Shown: in pieces, positions 11,223 to 23,983 of the stretch
Position numbering within the stretch: position 1 is the first letter of the stretch
How the letters are laid out: each line of letters begins with the position of its first letter
Assembly: GCA_004352715.1 (NCBI GenBank)
Contig: SCFE01000039.1
Coordinates: forward strand, 1-64,000
Direction of reading: 5' to 3'
Origin: Hofstenia miamia
Taxonomy: Eukaryota; Xenacoelomorpha; Acoela
DNA: 64,000 nucleotides
Program-made: the position numbers and the translations under genes
The notes under the pieces: generated by a model
Databases searched by the model: none
Told to the model about the DNA's origin: nothing
What the model saw: the letters and a program-made list of their open reading frames with translations, nothing else

Positions 11223-12539
11223 CTTTTTACCAGAGATATTTGCATATTGATATTGTCTTACAAGCCAGATTATTAGTTTAATTTCCATTCTTGCTTTAAG
11301 TTTCTCAATATTGTATTCTATGAAACTATTTCAAAATTTCTTGAATAAAAAAATATACAGTGCTAATAGATTTTTTAGGACATATGCTTCATTATGAATG
11401 TAGTCTATGTTCCTTAATAGCATGTTATAGCACATGCTTGAAGAAAGAATTGTAATTCTCGAAAACATTGAAAGGGTGAGCACTGTCATTGAGTCTTATT
11501 CTATGAAACATAATTACATTGTTCCGACCTTTACCGTTTTGCTGTTATGACAGTTACCAAAGATAAAGGGCTATGGCTGAGAACGGAAATAATACTTAAA
11601 TTAATTATAGTGTTATATTACTAAAATTATTCTGTAGAAAATTTTTCTCAATCCATAATGAAATTTGACACCACATTCCATTCCATAAAAATACAAGTAG
11701 TCTTGTGATGTAATACAACATTAAATATCATTGACGTATTTGCTTATCTAATTTATATTTCTTATTAAATTCAGAATATTGTTTCGACTTCACAATATAC
11801 ATTCGGCTAATAATAAAACTTTAACTCAAATATTATAAATCAAAATTTAAATTTGAATTTGAATATACTAATTTTGAGTATACTTCAAGTATGTGTCAGC
11901 AATTTATTTTTTGGAGCTGTTTTACGTAAATACGAACAACAATCATTTTCTTAGGTTAGGTAATTATTTTTGCCGAAATTGCATTCAAATTTTCAAATTT
12001 GAGGCTCTTTCAAAAGCGGTACCGACGATTTTTTAATCTTTGCATATCTTTATGAATGAGGTACACCAACTCAGGCAATTTTCTTCGGTTAAAAATTTAT
12101 TCAGTCAGTATTGTAATGCATTTAAGTGTAACAATTGACTTAAGGTTTTAATTCAATTCTCATATTTAGTTCGAAAATTTGCAATAGGCAGGGAAAACTT
12201 GACATACAATTAAGATATGCATTAAATATCTCAAAGAAAAGCATTTCTAAAGCAAAGTTATAATATCAGTTAAAGTTGCATAGATGTATGAAACATGATG
12301 CTCGGATATCACAAGGGGAGAAAATCCTTCTCAATAAGTTTTTGTTTACATGAAGTACATATATTTTGTTCTTTTAAATCGCAGACACTACTGATACTGA
12401 ATTTTACTTTGAAAAATTTATGATAAATGAAAAAACATCGAGACTATATTTGATAAAGAATTTGTAACCACAGCCATAAAATTCAGCTTGAGATATTTAT
12501 AAAATTCATAAAAAGAAACATTAGAGCAAATCGACTAAG
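11223..12539. other. AT-rich spacer, nothing identified
   Basis: No frame, repeat pair or motif that I can support. Confidence 0.5.
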
Positions 12540-13330
12540 TCAGAATCAGCATCAAAATTAAGGAGCTTTGCAGAAATCACTTTTTGATTCCTACATGCGA
12601 TGCTTCCATCTATGAATTATGAAGGCCTTAGGGAACGTATTTCTTTTCTTGTCTCCAACTATCATGTTGGCAAATTGAGCATTCAACCTACTGAGTATAG
12701 CGTACATAGTTTGGAACTTGAATGGTTCTTTCATTTATTTCCAAAATCGTTTCTTCTGACAACTTTCAAATGATTTGAGGCAAATGCACTTTTTGTGCTG
12801 AACATTTGATCTTATTTTGCTATCTTTTTGCTCTTACAATTGATGTCATAGCTCTTTCTGAAGTTTATGCTGAGTAGTTTGCTTCTGTGTTCTATTTTAA
12901 ATTCGATTGAACTGGATTGAATTTATAAGTATTGTGACCTTGCTTCTTTACATCTGACATATATGATGATTTCCTCCTGTATTCAGAGTCCTCATGATCA
13001 TTGTCATCTCCAATAATAATCTTAAAATGTCTGCGCAAATCTTCAAGAAACAACCTTTTTTATGATATTCTCTTTTGGAGAGATTTCAAATAGCTTATTC
13101 AGAATTTCTTCAATTTTTTCACTTTTCAGATTTTGAGCAGGAAGATGCATCCATTTTAGGACGTCATCAATATTTGTCATCAACAAATTGATGTCGTGCT
13201 TTTATGGGAATACTGAAATTGGACAAATCACTTCAACCAAATTCATCATTTCCATGTCACTTTTGCTCTTTGTAAGTTGTTGATTGTTATGGAGGTGCAT
13301 AAAAACATGTACCTGGTCCAAATGATGATA
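12540..13330 (-). pseudogene. Decayed unidentified ORF
   Basis: The reverse strand reads like protein with few lesions: a hydrophilic segment starting MHLHNNQQLTK, one stop, then INLLMTNIDDVLKWMHL and IEEILNKLFEI. A +1 slip leads into DLRRHFKIIIGDDNDHED and further Lys-rich stretches with scattered stops. The codon texture is unlike the AT-rich surroundings. It could be the Gag-like part of a retroelement, but no diagnostic motif is visible and I assign no function. Confidence 0.35.
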
Positions 13331-16189
13331 AATTAGAATGCTATTTTATATGTAACATCTCACATATAAAACGAAGCATTTTAGGGTGTAGCTCAAGATT
13401 CTGAGGAAAAAAGTATTTTTGGAGTACCTTAATGTGTACAGTCTCTGCCTCCGCTCAGATTATTGTTAATACATGCTTACCTGTAAACTGAAAGATTAAT
13501 TTTATTAATAGAAACAACATTTGTGAACTTTACAAAAATTCACATTGTTTTCAGATGTTAATAACTATGTTATATTAGATCACTCCAAAAGAATAAAATT
13601 TTTAATGACTTGACATAGTGCATGAGCACTGTTTGTATGAGTTATGACACAAATTGTCTAGCTTTAAAATAAATGAATCTATTGTTGTTTATGAATGCCG
13701 ACAATTTGAAAAAGGATCATAAAGATGACCAATTTGATATTAGTTGAAATATACATTACTTTAGTTTTAGCAAGAATAGAGGTAATAAAATCAGACTGCG
13801 TAATACAGCTCTAGATGTTTCAAGCCTTCCAATGCTCCATTAGCTTGCTGATTGTATGTTTTGGATGTTTCATGTAGAAGCTTAAAATTTGCATGTCTCA
13901 GTTTACCAACTATTGTTTTCTGTGAATAGAAGTACACGGATATTTCTGCAAATTCTTTACTATACAAATCCATAAATATCAAGTTGGATTACTTTCTCTA
14001 CATATAAATATTAAATAACAAAAATTTATAATTAACTTTAATTGTTGCTGTAAAGATTAAGAAGATGAAGATAAGATAAATAATGATGCACATTACAGCA
14101 ATCTTATAATTACAGAGGTGGATACTGAAATCTGTTTACATGGAGGTTTTTAGCCTTAACTATCATATTAAAATATTAAGCAACACAAGTAGAGGGCATA
14201 TGCCCCTAATTTCACACTGTAAATGTCAGATAAATATTAACATGCAGAATCAGCAAATCTGGAAACATCAAGTTAAATGTTAACCTTAATTAATTTCATC
14301 CCTTCTATTCATTCAAGATCTACCCACTTATCCATAAATTAATAGATATAATAATTTATTTTGTTTTCAATTGTATGTTATCTAGCTCACCAATAATAAC
14401 GAGCATTGTGACATAATCGGCAATATAAAGCATAAAAGAATCAAAAAAAGAAAAAGTTTTAGTGAATTGTATTCTTTGAATTATACCTTTTATATCAATT
14501 TAACCATTTGTAAAAAATAATAATTTATTTAACAATAGAAGCATGACAATAGGTCAAATTGAGGTATAAGCGTTTTTTATTTGCTTCATTATTCATTCAG
14601 CAAAAACAGTAGCAGGTACATGTACTTCCAATTATGTTGATAATCTCATTGAATTTGCTATTACCAAAAATTTTCTTTCTATTCATTCATTTTTGCATTT
14701 GAAATTTATTCTCAAGGAGTACTCACTGTTCTAGTGTTAACGGAAATAGTATCTGCCAACAAACTGCTGTTCAGCAAATAGTAAAAGATGAACTCACTAA
14801 GCTAATTAATAGTTACATTGCAGCAAAAGGCAGAGCAGAACGCATTAACAAAATCAAATTATGAAAGACAGGTACATGTTGATTTGTTTGCATATTTTGA
14901 TATAAATATAGTATGCAAAGAACAATTAGGTGATGAATTATATTAATTTGGTTTATCTCTTTGGTATTTCCCAGAACCCCAAAGTCAATTATTGGATTTT
15001 GTGTTGGGTTGCTCACTTCCATCTATTCATTGTTTGAGCTAATGTTCTGTTAATGAAAGATTGCTTTTAGGTTAATGTCACAACTAGGAATTATTGTTGT
15101 TATAGCTTTCCTGTGGTTTCAATCATATCTATAAGTAGTTCAATCAAATAGCTTGATAGCTAACTGTAGGCTAAACTCTTATTTTATATCCAAATTCATA
15201 TGAAATAAGAATTATTGTACATAAAGGGTGTCTATGAACACTCATATATTTAATATGTTAATTATTTATTGTGGACTTCTGGACTTCATATTTCTGCTTA
15301 ACACATCAATTGTATTTAGGATCATGTAAATATTTAAATGTAATGATATTTATATTTAGGTAGAATAATAAGCTAATGCATTCCAGTTGTGTTTATTTCC
15401 TTATTGTGAACATTATCAGAAACAAATGATGTACAAAAATATCAAGGGTGACCAACATTAGGAAACACATCTCACAGTCACAGTTTTTTTCATGAGGCAT
15501 GACCTTGAAATTTGCCAATGTTGATTGTCCTGCTGGGTTGATTCCTCCTCCAATGCAATGGTTCCACTTTGAGTTTGGTCTTGTAGTAAGCTATTGATTT
15601 AAATGGATTTCTGTACCTCCACCAATTGTAATACAGTTGTAAATAATATAGAGTTTAATCAAGTTATTTGAATATCAGAGTAAATGTTAGCATCACACTC
15701 ACTAAAGAGAAAGTACAAACCACAAATATATTTTAATTCTCACTAGAATTAAGTCAAACTTGGTCTGGTGGAGATTCTACAGTATTGAAAACACCAACAG
15801 AATAAATGAGATTATGTTTTTTACAAATATTTTTTGATACATTCAAAACTTAAATGAAGGATTCAAAGCTTTAATTCATCATTCCTATACACATAACTAC
15901 TGAAATTCATTATTATCATGGGTAAATCCTTTGTGCACCCCAATCAACACCCCTACCAAGAGACAATACAGTCATTGGCCTCAATGATTTCATGACAAAT
16001 GGTTGGTTCTTGTTAGTGCTCAGTTCACACTCAACTACTGCTAAGTTTTTTGCTCCATTTTTCAACCAAAGCCATGAAGAACTTATGGCTCTATACATGC
16101 TGCTATAAAAAATCTCCTGTATGCCAAATTAAAAATCACAGACCAAATTCTGGACACATTTTATCTGATATATTCACTTTCATTAAATT
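13331..16189. other. Spacer with short protein-like fragments only
   Basis: Several frames of 60-70 codons occur on the minus strand, for example 15916-16098, which ends VDWGAQRIYP. None carries a recognisable motif, and none continues past a stop into a second supported block. Confidence 0.4.
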
Positions 16190-17090
16190 GATTTTGTACA
16201 AGTATTGCATTACTCCCTAGTGATTTTGTTTAGTACTACAACTAGAATCAAAGTTCAGTTGCAATTCTCATTTAATCTTTGTTATATTATGTAAGATAGA
16301 TGCAAGCTTAAACAACATAGACAATTAGGATTAGTAATATTTTTCCACTAAATTCCCAGCACTAGAATTGATGCAGATCACTAAGGCATTATTCACTCTT
16401 GGTTAAATTGCAGGAGTTCTTATTTGCTTGCACTGTCACCATCCTTTGCATATCCCAAAGTTAGCATGAATACATTTTAAAGCTAATTCCAAAATATTTA
16501 TATGTAATGCTAATCTTTCCTTGTGAATGCCTGGTTGCAAATAGTGAAATAATCTCTATGAATATATAAATGATTATTCCTTATGTTGTGTGAATTGTAT
16601 TTTAAAATTCCTCAAAAAATTTGGTAGTAAAGTAATTGAAGTTGTTATTAAACTTTAAGATTTTTGTTTGAATTTCAAATTTTTTGCTAAATGTGTAAAT
16701 TCAAACTTTTGCATAAACTACTAACATATTTTAGTTAAAGTAGTAGATGCTCATCTATTGAGTTAAAAAGTATGATCATAAATTGCTATCCACCCTTGTC
16801 AATAGACCATATAAATTGTTGTCCTTCTTTAATAAATTTGATCCACAGTAAATATCCTAATGTATACAATGCAGCTGTTTTCTAATTTACAAATAACTAC
16901 TATATTTAAGTACAATTAAAAATAAGGGCATTTACAGAATAAATGGTATAAGCAAGGTTAAGCAAATGCAATAAACTATAGTAATAAAATAAAATAAAAT
17001 TGTTGAGTAGTAAGAACCAACTGATGAGGAAGTTACATTAAAATTTATTAACTAAAACAGCTCTGTGATGATATTGTCACTCTGCTTCCA
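16190..17090 (-). repeat. Copia 3' LTR
   Basis: Shares with the right-hand repeat the blocks CAAGCTTAAACAAC, TTAGTAATATTTTT, GAAGTTGTTATTAA and CACTCTGCTTC in the same order. It is about 180 bp longer than its partner, owing to extra sequence around 16350-16550. The outer (left) boundary is approximate. Confidence 0.65.
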
Positions 17091-17099
17091 CCTTTTCTA
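17091..17099 (-). other. Polypurine tract of the Copia element
   Basis: The minus strand reads TAGAAAAGG directly before the TGG that opens the 3' LTR. Its position and composition fit the plus-strand primer of an LTR element. Confidence 0.45.
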
Positions 17100-17104
17100 G
17101 GATG

Positions 17105-17518
17105 CTACTGAAAACAAAATTCTCTGAGAAAGATGCATATGTGCCAGTGAGGATGTTCTAAGTCTTGAAAGCCATGAACCACTAACCTGGATTTAGGATA
17201 TTTTTCACCATCACTTGACTCTTTCATAGACAACACCCAATGAGTTGTAAGAATGTTCAAAGCTGATTTATCTGAGCATTGAATTTCCTCATAAGCATTG
17301 CTATTAAATCTAATTGTTTTCATCATCAAATACCTCATCATTAGTAACTTCAGTAGCATGAACATATTTCTCACCATAGTGCTGTGAGTCATTCTATGGG
17401 CAGGCAAAATATCTTCTGGAATCAACAGGTGACTTAGCTTTATCTGTGCATCTGAATCTTGTACATTAACTGAGGACTCATAATCACTTTCATTACCAGC
17501 AGGAGATGTTAGCTGCAT
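17105..17518 (-). pseudogene. Copia reverse transcriptase N-terminus, truncated
   Basis: Ends with THWVLSMKESSDGEKYPKSR followed by LVVHGFQ, the equivalent of the Copia RT entry motif (WVxxxKxxxDGxxxxxKARLVxxGFxQ). The catalytic YVDD region that should follow is absent; only a few more residues precede the LTR. The upstream part of this frame is shifted in places. Confidence 0.65.
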
Positions 17519-17699
17519 TTCACTATTAATTTAATTTTTTCCAAAATACACAGATGATTAGTAGCAGCACAACTAATGGAAAATAGTTCCATGGCTGGTA
17601 GTTCATCACTCATTTTGACCTAGAACAATCTGGTAGGGAAAAAATCAATTTCTATTTGGTAATGAATTTTTTGTAAATATTGGTAGTTTCATAAATGTG

Positions 17700-18015
17700 T
17701 ATGTTAAGGATTTTTTTTCTTTAGTAAATTGATAAAATGTTTCTTTTATCAAAGAGTTGTGTTGCTCAACAACACTATTGCTGCAAATGGAGTAAGGTTT
17801 TGTAGAATTGTGTTGGATATTGAGTTTTTCAAATAATGAGGTAAATTTTTGACTAGTGAATTCTCCTCCATTATCAACTAGAATTGCATGTGGAGCACCA
17901 AATATAGCAATCCATTCTGTTGAATATGTGTTTTGGACAGTTTCTAATTGTTTCTTGGAAATTAAAACACATACACTAAAGTAAGAAAAGGTGTCAATGA
18001 TTAGTAACAGCCAAC
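17700..18015 (-). pseudogene. Copia integrase core
   Basis: Reads WLLLIIDTFSYFSV (first Asp), WIAIFGAPHAILVDNGGEF (second Asp) and SICSNSVVEQHN (Glu). All three DDE residues are present with the expected spacing of about 35 residues between the last two, and the frame looks open. It would insert the cDNA copy in an intact element. Confidence 0.75.
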
Positions 18016-18019
18016 AATT

Positions 18020-18358
18020 TTACGTATTGATATTATCAACCTGTAAACAAAATAATTCCATGGCCCTAACCTGATTAAAGTCATCAGCAATTGCCAAAAC
18101 AACAATTGGTTTTGGGTTTGGTGTTTGAGTCAATTGACAGATGCAACCTTTTGAGCAAATATCATGAAATGAATTTTCACAAAAACTGCATTTTGAATTC
18201 TTCAGTAGGAAAATCAAATGGAAAGAAGAAGGGTGTCCAAACAGGGCATGCAGTTTAGATTTAGACAGTTCACAGTGTGACAACTTGTTAGTTGATAGTA
18301 ATACATTACATGCATTTGAAAGATTACATTGATCTGAATGGAGGAACAAATTAATCAA
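18020..18358 (-). pseudogene. Copia pre-integrase (GAG_pre-integrs) domain
   Basis: A 112-codon frame with SKLHALFGHPS, then CSFCENSFHDICSKGCICQL, the HxxxGHPS...CxxC zinc-binding block that precedes Copia integrase. The spacing is close to the family and the Cys residues are retained. Confidence 0.7.
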
Positions 18359-18639
18359 TTAGTGACCTGTAGGAGTTTTATCTATTTTTAAAATTTTACC
18401 TTCAAATATTGTTTTATCACTGTTAGTGTCTATAACAACTTGAATTTTCTTCAGTGTTTTGAGAGACAACAATAAGAGAAAGTTAGTTTTAACAAAATTA
18501 ACATTGAGATGACATTGAGACATACAAATACTGACTGGTAACTGACCTTGATATATTTGTTATTCCATCACTAAATGTAAAATTTGCACTGCTTTTTTCA
18601 TATTTGATATGATTACTTTGCAATTCACAATAATCTAAA

Positions 18640-18760
18640 TAATCATGAAGCATTGCTCACTGGCCACAGTTAGTGAGCAAGCAGTATCTACCAGACCAAA
18701 TGGAGCATTTTTTCCAAGCATATGTCAGGAAGGTTTTGTCTTACATTTCACTGTTACATA
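18640..18760 (-). pseudogene. Copia aspartic protease remnant
   Basis: Contains APFGLVDTACSLTVASEQC, the equivalent of the VDTGCSxTVxxE active-site block with Gly replaced by Ala. A stop follows soon after. It lies upstream of the pre-integrase domain as expected for Copia. Confidence 0.5.
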
Positions 18761-19689
18761 TTATGTTGTTGATCTCTTGAAGTTGATTTTTCAATATAAA
18801 AATTAAAAGTGTCTATTTTAAAATATGTTCTACTTCAAAACATATTAATCTATTAAACCAACTTCAATGACTTATTGCTGACTAAGCCTTCTTATTGTAA
18901 GGAATGTAATGAACTTGCCAGTTGAATTATAGCACATGTATTTTAAGCAAATCAATTTAGTTTTCCTCTGCTTAGTTGTGTGAAATTAACATGATTCAAA
19001 TTTCTTGAGATGCATCATTCATTGTAGAAACTCAGCTTCCTTTATTATGTAAGAAATGTATTCACTGGGAAAACAGGAGTACTGAAACTAACTAAAACTG
19101 AAGAGCATGTGACATTAATTGAAACTCAGAAGGTGCAGAGGAATTAATCCATGAGGCAAATGAGCTGGTTTACAGCATTTGAGCACAGTTACTTTTATTG
19201 TGATTTTATCCTCAAAATGTTTAAATATTACTTATTTGTTAAATTAGATTTATTTCAAAAAAGAATTGTAGGAAATGAAGTTAATCATTTAAACTTCTTG
19301 AAAAATAGTTTAGGGCTATACAAGATTAGGGATATCCTGGCTGAAAATTTGAACAGTATGCTGCTTGTTTGGCAAAACAAATTTGCAAACAGGTTAATGC
19401 CATTTGAAATTTTAAATACATAAATCTGATTTTTGGACTTGGAAAAAGAACCAAAACTTACAAGCAACAAGTTGAAAAACAAGAAGTAAGGGAAAAGTAG
19501 TGGAATGTTGGTTGATAAAAAGCTCTTAATTCCATGATATTAATTTAGCTAATTTAATCCATTTTCTTCTGCTTGGAAATAGAATGGTTTACTTTTAAAT
19601 ATTGTCATAAAAATGTAATTGGTGTTTTTGTTTATTCTAAGTTACACAATTCTGTTGTATATATTTGATAACTGAATTATCATTTGGTT

Positions 19690-20412
19690 ATAGATATAAG
19701 AGTATTATATACTCCATAGTGTTTTTGTTTAGCTATGCAACAAGAATCAAGTTTCAATTACACTATCTTTTTAAACTTATTTAATTATTTAAGATAGGTA
19801 CAAGCTTAAACAACTTAGATTATTGGTATTAGTAATATTTTTTCACTGAATTCCAATTGTTGTGATTGATGTTGCAGACAAGCAATTTTTGGTGGAATAA
19901 ATTCAATAAATGAATACATGATTATATTTTGAATCATACTTTAGGTTTTTTCCAAAATTTGGAGTTAAAGTAAATGAAGTTGTTATTAACCTTTAGGAAT
20001 CATTTGTACAATTTCTACTCTTTAATAAAAGAGTGAATTCAAGATTTGCTTAAACTGTTAACATATTTCAGTTAAATTAGTAAGCACTCACTTACTGAAC
20101 ACAAATTAATGATCTTAAAATGTTATCAAAATCAGTCAAGAGCATTCATATATATCATTGTTTTTTTATAGATTAGATTAAAAGTAAACATTCTAAAGTA
20201 AATTACAATGGTTTTATCTAATTTACAAATCACTTCTATCATTAAGTAGAATAAACAATAAAGCCATTTACACAACAGTTGCTATAATCAAAGTTGAGCA
20301 AATGCAACAAAATGTAGTTGAATAGAATTGTCAAATGAAGCAACTGATGAGGAATTTATAGTAAAATACATCAACAACCACATTTCTGTGTTGGAGTTCT
20401 CACTCTGCTTCA
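19690..20412 (-). repeat. Copia 5' LTR
   Basis: The partner of the left LTR; the same ordered blocks are present but roughly a quarter of positions differ by eye. The minus-strand start TGAAGCAGAGTG is the sharp boundary; the inner (left) boundary is approximate and no clear primer-binding site is seen next to it. Confidence 0.65.
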
Positions 20413-22645
20413 TGAATATAAGAGAAAGCCTCAATGAACTGTTTTCAATTATCATAGTAAAAAAGTCTTGAACTTAGCCATAATGATACTAATGTAGAGG
20501 GAGAGCTCTGACCACTCCAGTGGTACGAGGAAACTCAATTGATAGGCAGAAGGTTGCAAAGGCTACCATTGTAGAGAGTGACCCACATTCCAACAGAAAA
20601 ACAGAACATTGGTAGTTTGCCAGTTCAATTTTCCACCAAGAATTATCCTTCAACATTGACCAATTCTCATGGCATCATGCCAAAGTGGTATCCACAAATA
20701 GATCCAAGCTTGCCAAGGTGTTACTTGTGTGTCTCTAGTTGTTAATTTCTAGCTCAATTAAACCAGATCTCAATTGTTCTTATTTCCTCAGCCTATGCAA
20801 ATAAATAATAAATATCATATGTAATTCCCATGCTTTTTTGTACACCAGCAGTATATTATCATCACAGTGTATTTTATTAAGTGCAATGTATGAATAGAAG
20901 CAATTGAATGAAGTTGTTATTTCCCTATGCTTAATCATAGCCATAACTTAATGTAGTACCATGATTTGGGCTGCCAACTGGAAGACAGCATGTTGTTGCC
21001 CTAGACACAGTGGAGTAACTCCCAAATTGTTGTTGGAACTTAAGCAATAATTATTTCACAATAATCCATTGAAGAATCTAAAAGAGTTAGTGTAATAAAT
21101 AATTTAAAAAGAGCAAACACAATTTAAGTGAAACTAAATGTATTTTGCAATTTCTACAGGTATCTCACATATTTATAACAATTTGAAAATTATTACCCAG
21201 TATTTTCAAAATTTGCATCCAAGTTCCCTTACAAAATTATAGAGCAATCACACATTTATCTAAAATGAGAGGACTGATAATTATAAATTTGAATTACTGC
21301 ACTCAAAGACTGATAGTAAAAAATCAAAACATCATAGTGACATAACAATACTAATTTAAGGCAGCATTTAGCACTAATACAAATGGCAATTGATAAAAAT
21401 AAAAAAGGGGACTGAGTGACTCTACACTAATATTAACAATCTTATTTTATACATATTGGTTAGACATTGACTCCTTCACTTACTGTCCCATGAAGAGAAC
21501 AGTCAGTGCCTGGTAACCATCTCTGTCCACATGAAGCCATTACATTATTAATATTTGTCTATGGAATTTACAAGGATGAACTCCATCTCAGCAAGTCAAC
21601 ATTTGTTTCTATCATTGCAAAGAAGTAAAACAATTTAAGATTCAACTTAGCAGAACTAATAAAAACAGCTTACCAATGGAAAGGAATGTTGCAACATCAC
21701 ATAATTTCTTGCTAACTTTGTGTGTTACGTAATTTATGCATGAAGTTTAACTACATTTTAATCATTATGTTGTTTTATAAACAATGAAATTTTTTATTCT
21801 ATAATTTACTAGATTCAAATTTTAACAAATAAAATTCCCATTTTTTGCTGCAATTTATTTCTGAATTCTTAAAATTAATTAACATAAAGTGTTTTATGCC
21901 TGTTAAGAAAGTGTGAAGAAACAAATGTAAAAAAATCTAATTGACACAAAGAAACTCAGACGTTTTCTTACACTCTGTTATGGATTCTTCAAAAAAATTT
22001 CAGAACTCACAGTTCTTAAAGATATCTAATCTTTAAAAACACTGCCGGACTGAGAGTTGCTTCCTGCCTCATTAACTTATATAGATTTCACATTTGCTAA
22101 CAATGTGCATAAACAGCAAAATATTTGAAGTTAGTTGTATCTCCCAAATACTATATATCTATGTAACTTTTATTATCTGAATGCTTTTCCAAAAATCAAT
22201 GCTTCATTGAGAATCATTAATAAATTATCATACTGTATTCACAGGATATATATTTTTACACACATTTCCAAATTTGAAATATATCTGAAGAATTTTTTTG
22301 GAAATAATTCAAGACCAAATCCATATTTATGAATACATTAGTTAATTTATGTTAGAGTAACAAACATTTTGGTAATTATAGCATGTGGGTGATGCAGAGT
22401 AGTGCAAGAATAATTTAATGATTAATAAATTGATTTACTTTAACAATTAAGTTTTTGTTTATATATTAATCAGAATTAGTTCATCAACAACATACTGTTC
22501 TGTAGATGGTTATCTGACAGTATTCCACTTCTTCTCTTTAATGGAACTTGTAAATAAATTTGACTGCAGAAGCTTTGATCAAATGTAAATTCACAATCAA
22601 TTCTATTTTAATTCAATACCATCTTTCACTCAATAAGATGTTTAG
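20413..22645. other. Spacer, no gene identified
   Basis: AT-rich. A block around 20490-20620 is less AT-rich and contains a short ACCACTCCAGTGGT hairpin, but I cannot assign it to a SINE or RNA family. Confidence 0.4.
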
Positions 22646-22991
22646 CAGGGTTTTCGAGTCGAGTTCGAGTTACTCGGGCCGAGTTCGAGTTTTTACGTTT
22701 CGAGTTCGAGTTCGAGTAATTTTTTAAATGAAATTTCGAGTTCAATCGAGTTTTTTTCTAATTCCGAGTTTTTTAGTGTAAAAAACATTTATTTTACAAT
22801 AATTCTAAGATAATTGTGATTGGTAAGAAAATTGATATTTAAAGAAATTTAATTCTTATGCTATTTTCGAGTGGATTTTCGAGCGAGTTCGAGTTCGAGT
22901 TTAAATGATTTCTCTTCCGAGTTTTTCCAATCAAGTTTTGCGAGCTTATTTGAGTTCGAGTTCTTAACATTCCGAGTACTCGAAAACCCTG
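22646..22991. mobile_element. TCGAGT-rich foldback MITE, copy 1
   Basis: A 346-bp unit with perfect 14-bp terminal inverted repeats CAGGGTTTTCGAGT / ACTCGAAAACCCTG. Both arms are filled with (C/T)GAGTTCGAGT words and flank an AT-rich centre, so the whole unit can fold. CAG-type ends suggest hAT, but the flanking 8-mers do not match exactly; an AGATGTTTAG/AGATGTTAG similarity is offset by a few bases. The open frame across its right half is composed of the repeat words. Confidence 0.7.
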
Positions 22992-23845
22992 CCCTAGATG
23001 TTAGTATTAATTACATCTTAAATATGTGTCATCAGATTGTCAATTTGAAGCTTTCAAAAATTCTAAAATTTTTTTTCACTGTATGAATGAAAATTATTTT
23101 GTTTTTACAAATATGTACCTCTAAAATTTCTAAACAAGCATAAAACATTTTGCATAGATGGAATTTGAAAATTGATAAAATATATTGTCCTGCCAGAGAA
23201 AAGAGTTTTTGGTTAATTGTTCAATTAAGTTAATACTATAATGTAGTGTTGTAATAATTTTCAGACTTATTGAATATAAGGCAACACAAAAGTGTTTTGT
23301 CACTAAATATATACAAAATTTTGAAGGCCCACATGCTGCATGCACACTAATTCTGCACTATCTGTTATGTCACTTATGGAAGGGTAGTGTCTAAGTCATG
23401 ACATATAAACTTAGTAAAGATTTAATTTGTCATTCACAAATAACATTCAAAATTGAACAAGACACTCTATTTCCCTACAATTCAGAAAGTCAATTGAACT
23501 TGAAATATTTATCCAAGAAATAAACAAAATCAAACTAGAAGCATAAATGATCATTCTTGTAATGTGTAACTTTAATTGAACAGGAAAACTTGACATGAAA
23601 TATACAATTTCTATATCTACAAAAATCACTTAATACTACTAATATCCTGCAACTTTCCTATTCCAAATTTTATTATCAAATTTTCATTTGTTTACAACCA
23701 AATTTACAAATTCGATTCTATAAATATAATTTCAAAACGGGACATTGTTATCATACGACTTTTTGGATCTTAACTAAAGCATTTTCTAATTAGTTTTATA
23801 CTAAATTTTCTTTTACTGTAAATACTGTAAATTAAATGGCTAACA
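22992..23845 (+). other. 5' flank of tomosyn, no defined promoter element
   Basis: AT-rich sequence between a foldback MITE and the start codon. It must hold the promoter or 5' UTR, but I see no convincing TATA box at a fixed distance, no initiator and no CpG island. Acceptor-like AGs exist, so an upstream non-coding exon or a trans-spliced leader cannot be excluded. Confidence 0.4.
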
Positions 23846-23983
23846 ATGAAAAAGCTCACAAAGCGTATGCATGGATATATTGATGGTATTACTAGTTCCC
23901 AAACATCAAGTCAAAGCTGTGCCTCCAAACTTGATATCGAGATTGTGGAAACTTTAGGATCTTCAAATTTTCAATTAAAAAAG
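23846..23983 (+). CDS. STXBP5: Tomosyn exon 1 (start codon, residues 1-46)
   Basis: First coding exon, encoding a basic N-terminus, a Ser/Gln-rich stretch and then NFQLKK, which corresponds to the family's FQLCK just before TVRHGF. An in-frame stop lies at 23828-23830, so 23846 is the first usable ATG. The donor is GTTACA and the intron phase is 0. The following intron is only 41 nt. Confidence 0.8.

Larger units (their letters stand above)
16190..20412 (-). mobile_element. Ty1/Copia LTR retrotransposon, internally deleted
   Basis: Two diverged direct repeats (about 16190-17090 and about 19690-20412) bracket protease, integrase and the very beginning of RT, read on the minus strand in Copia order. 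On the minus strand the 3' LTR starts TGGAAGCAGAGTG directly after a purine tract, and the 5' LTR starts TGAAGCAGAGTG. Most of RT and all of RNase H are missing between the RT N-terminus and the 3' LTR. LTR divergence and stops show an old, dead copy. Confidence 0.75.

Noticed and set aside
15916-16098. Minus-strand 60-codon frame ending VDWGAQRIYP, reminiscent of a non-LTR RT tail (DWGADR)
   Set aside because: The residues before the WGA do not resemble the RT C-terminal region and no other RT motif lies nearby.
20506-20536. Hammerhead-like CTGA...hairpin...GAAAC arrangement, suggestive of a ribozyme SINE
   Set aside because: The required CUGANGA core is CTGACCA here and stem I/III pairing is not evident; only a small ACCACT/AGTGGT hairpin remains.
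22871-23086. 71-codon frame rich in Ser and Phe
   Set aside because: Its first 40 codons are the TCGAGT repeat words of the foldback MITE; no independent coding evidence.
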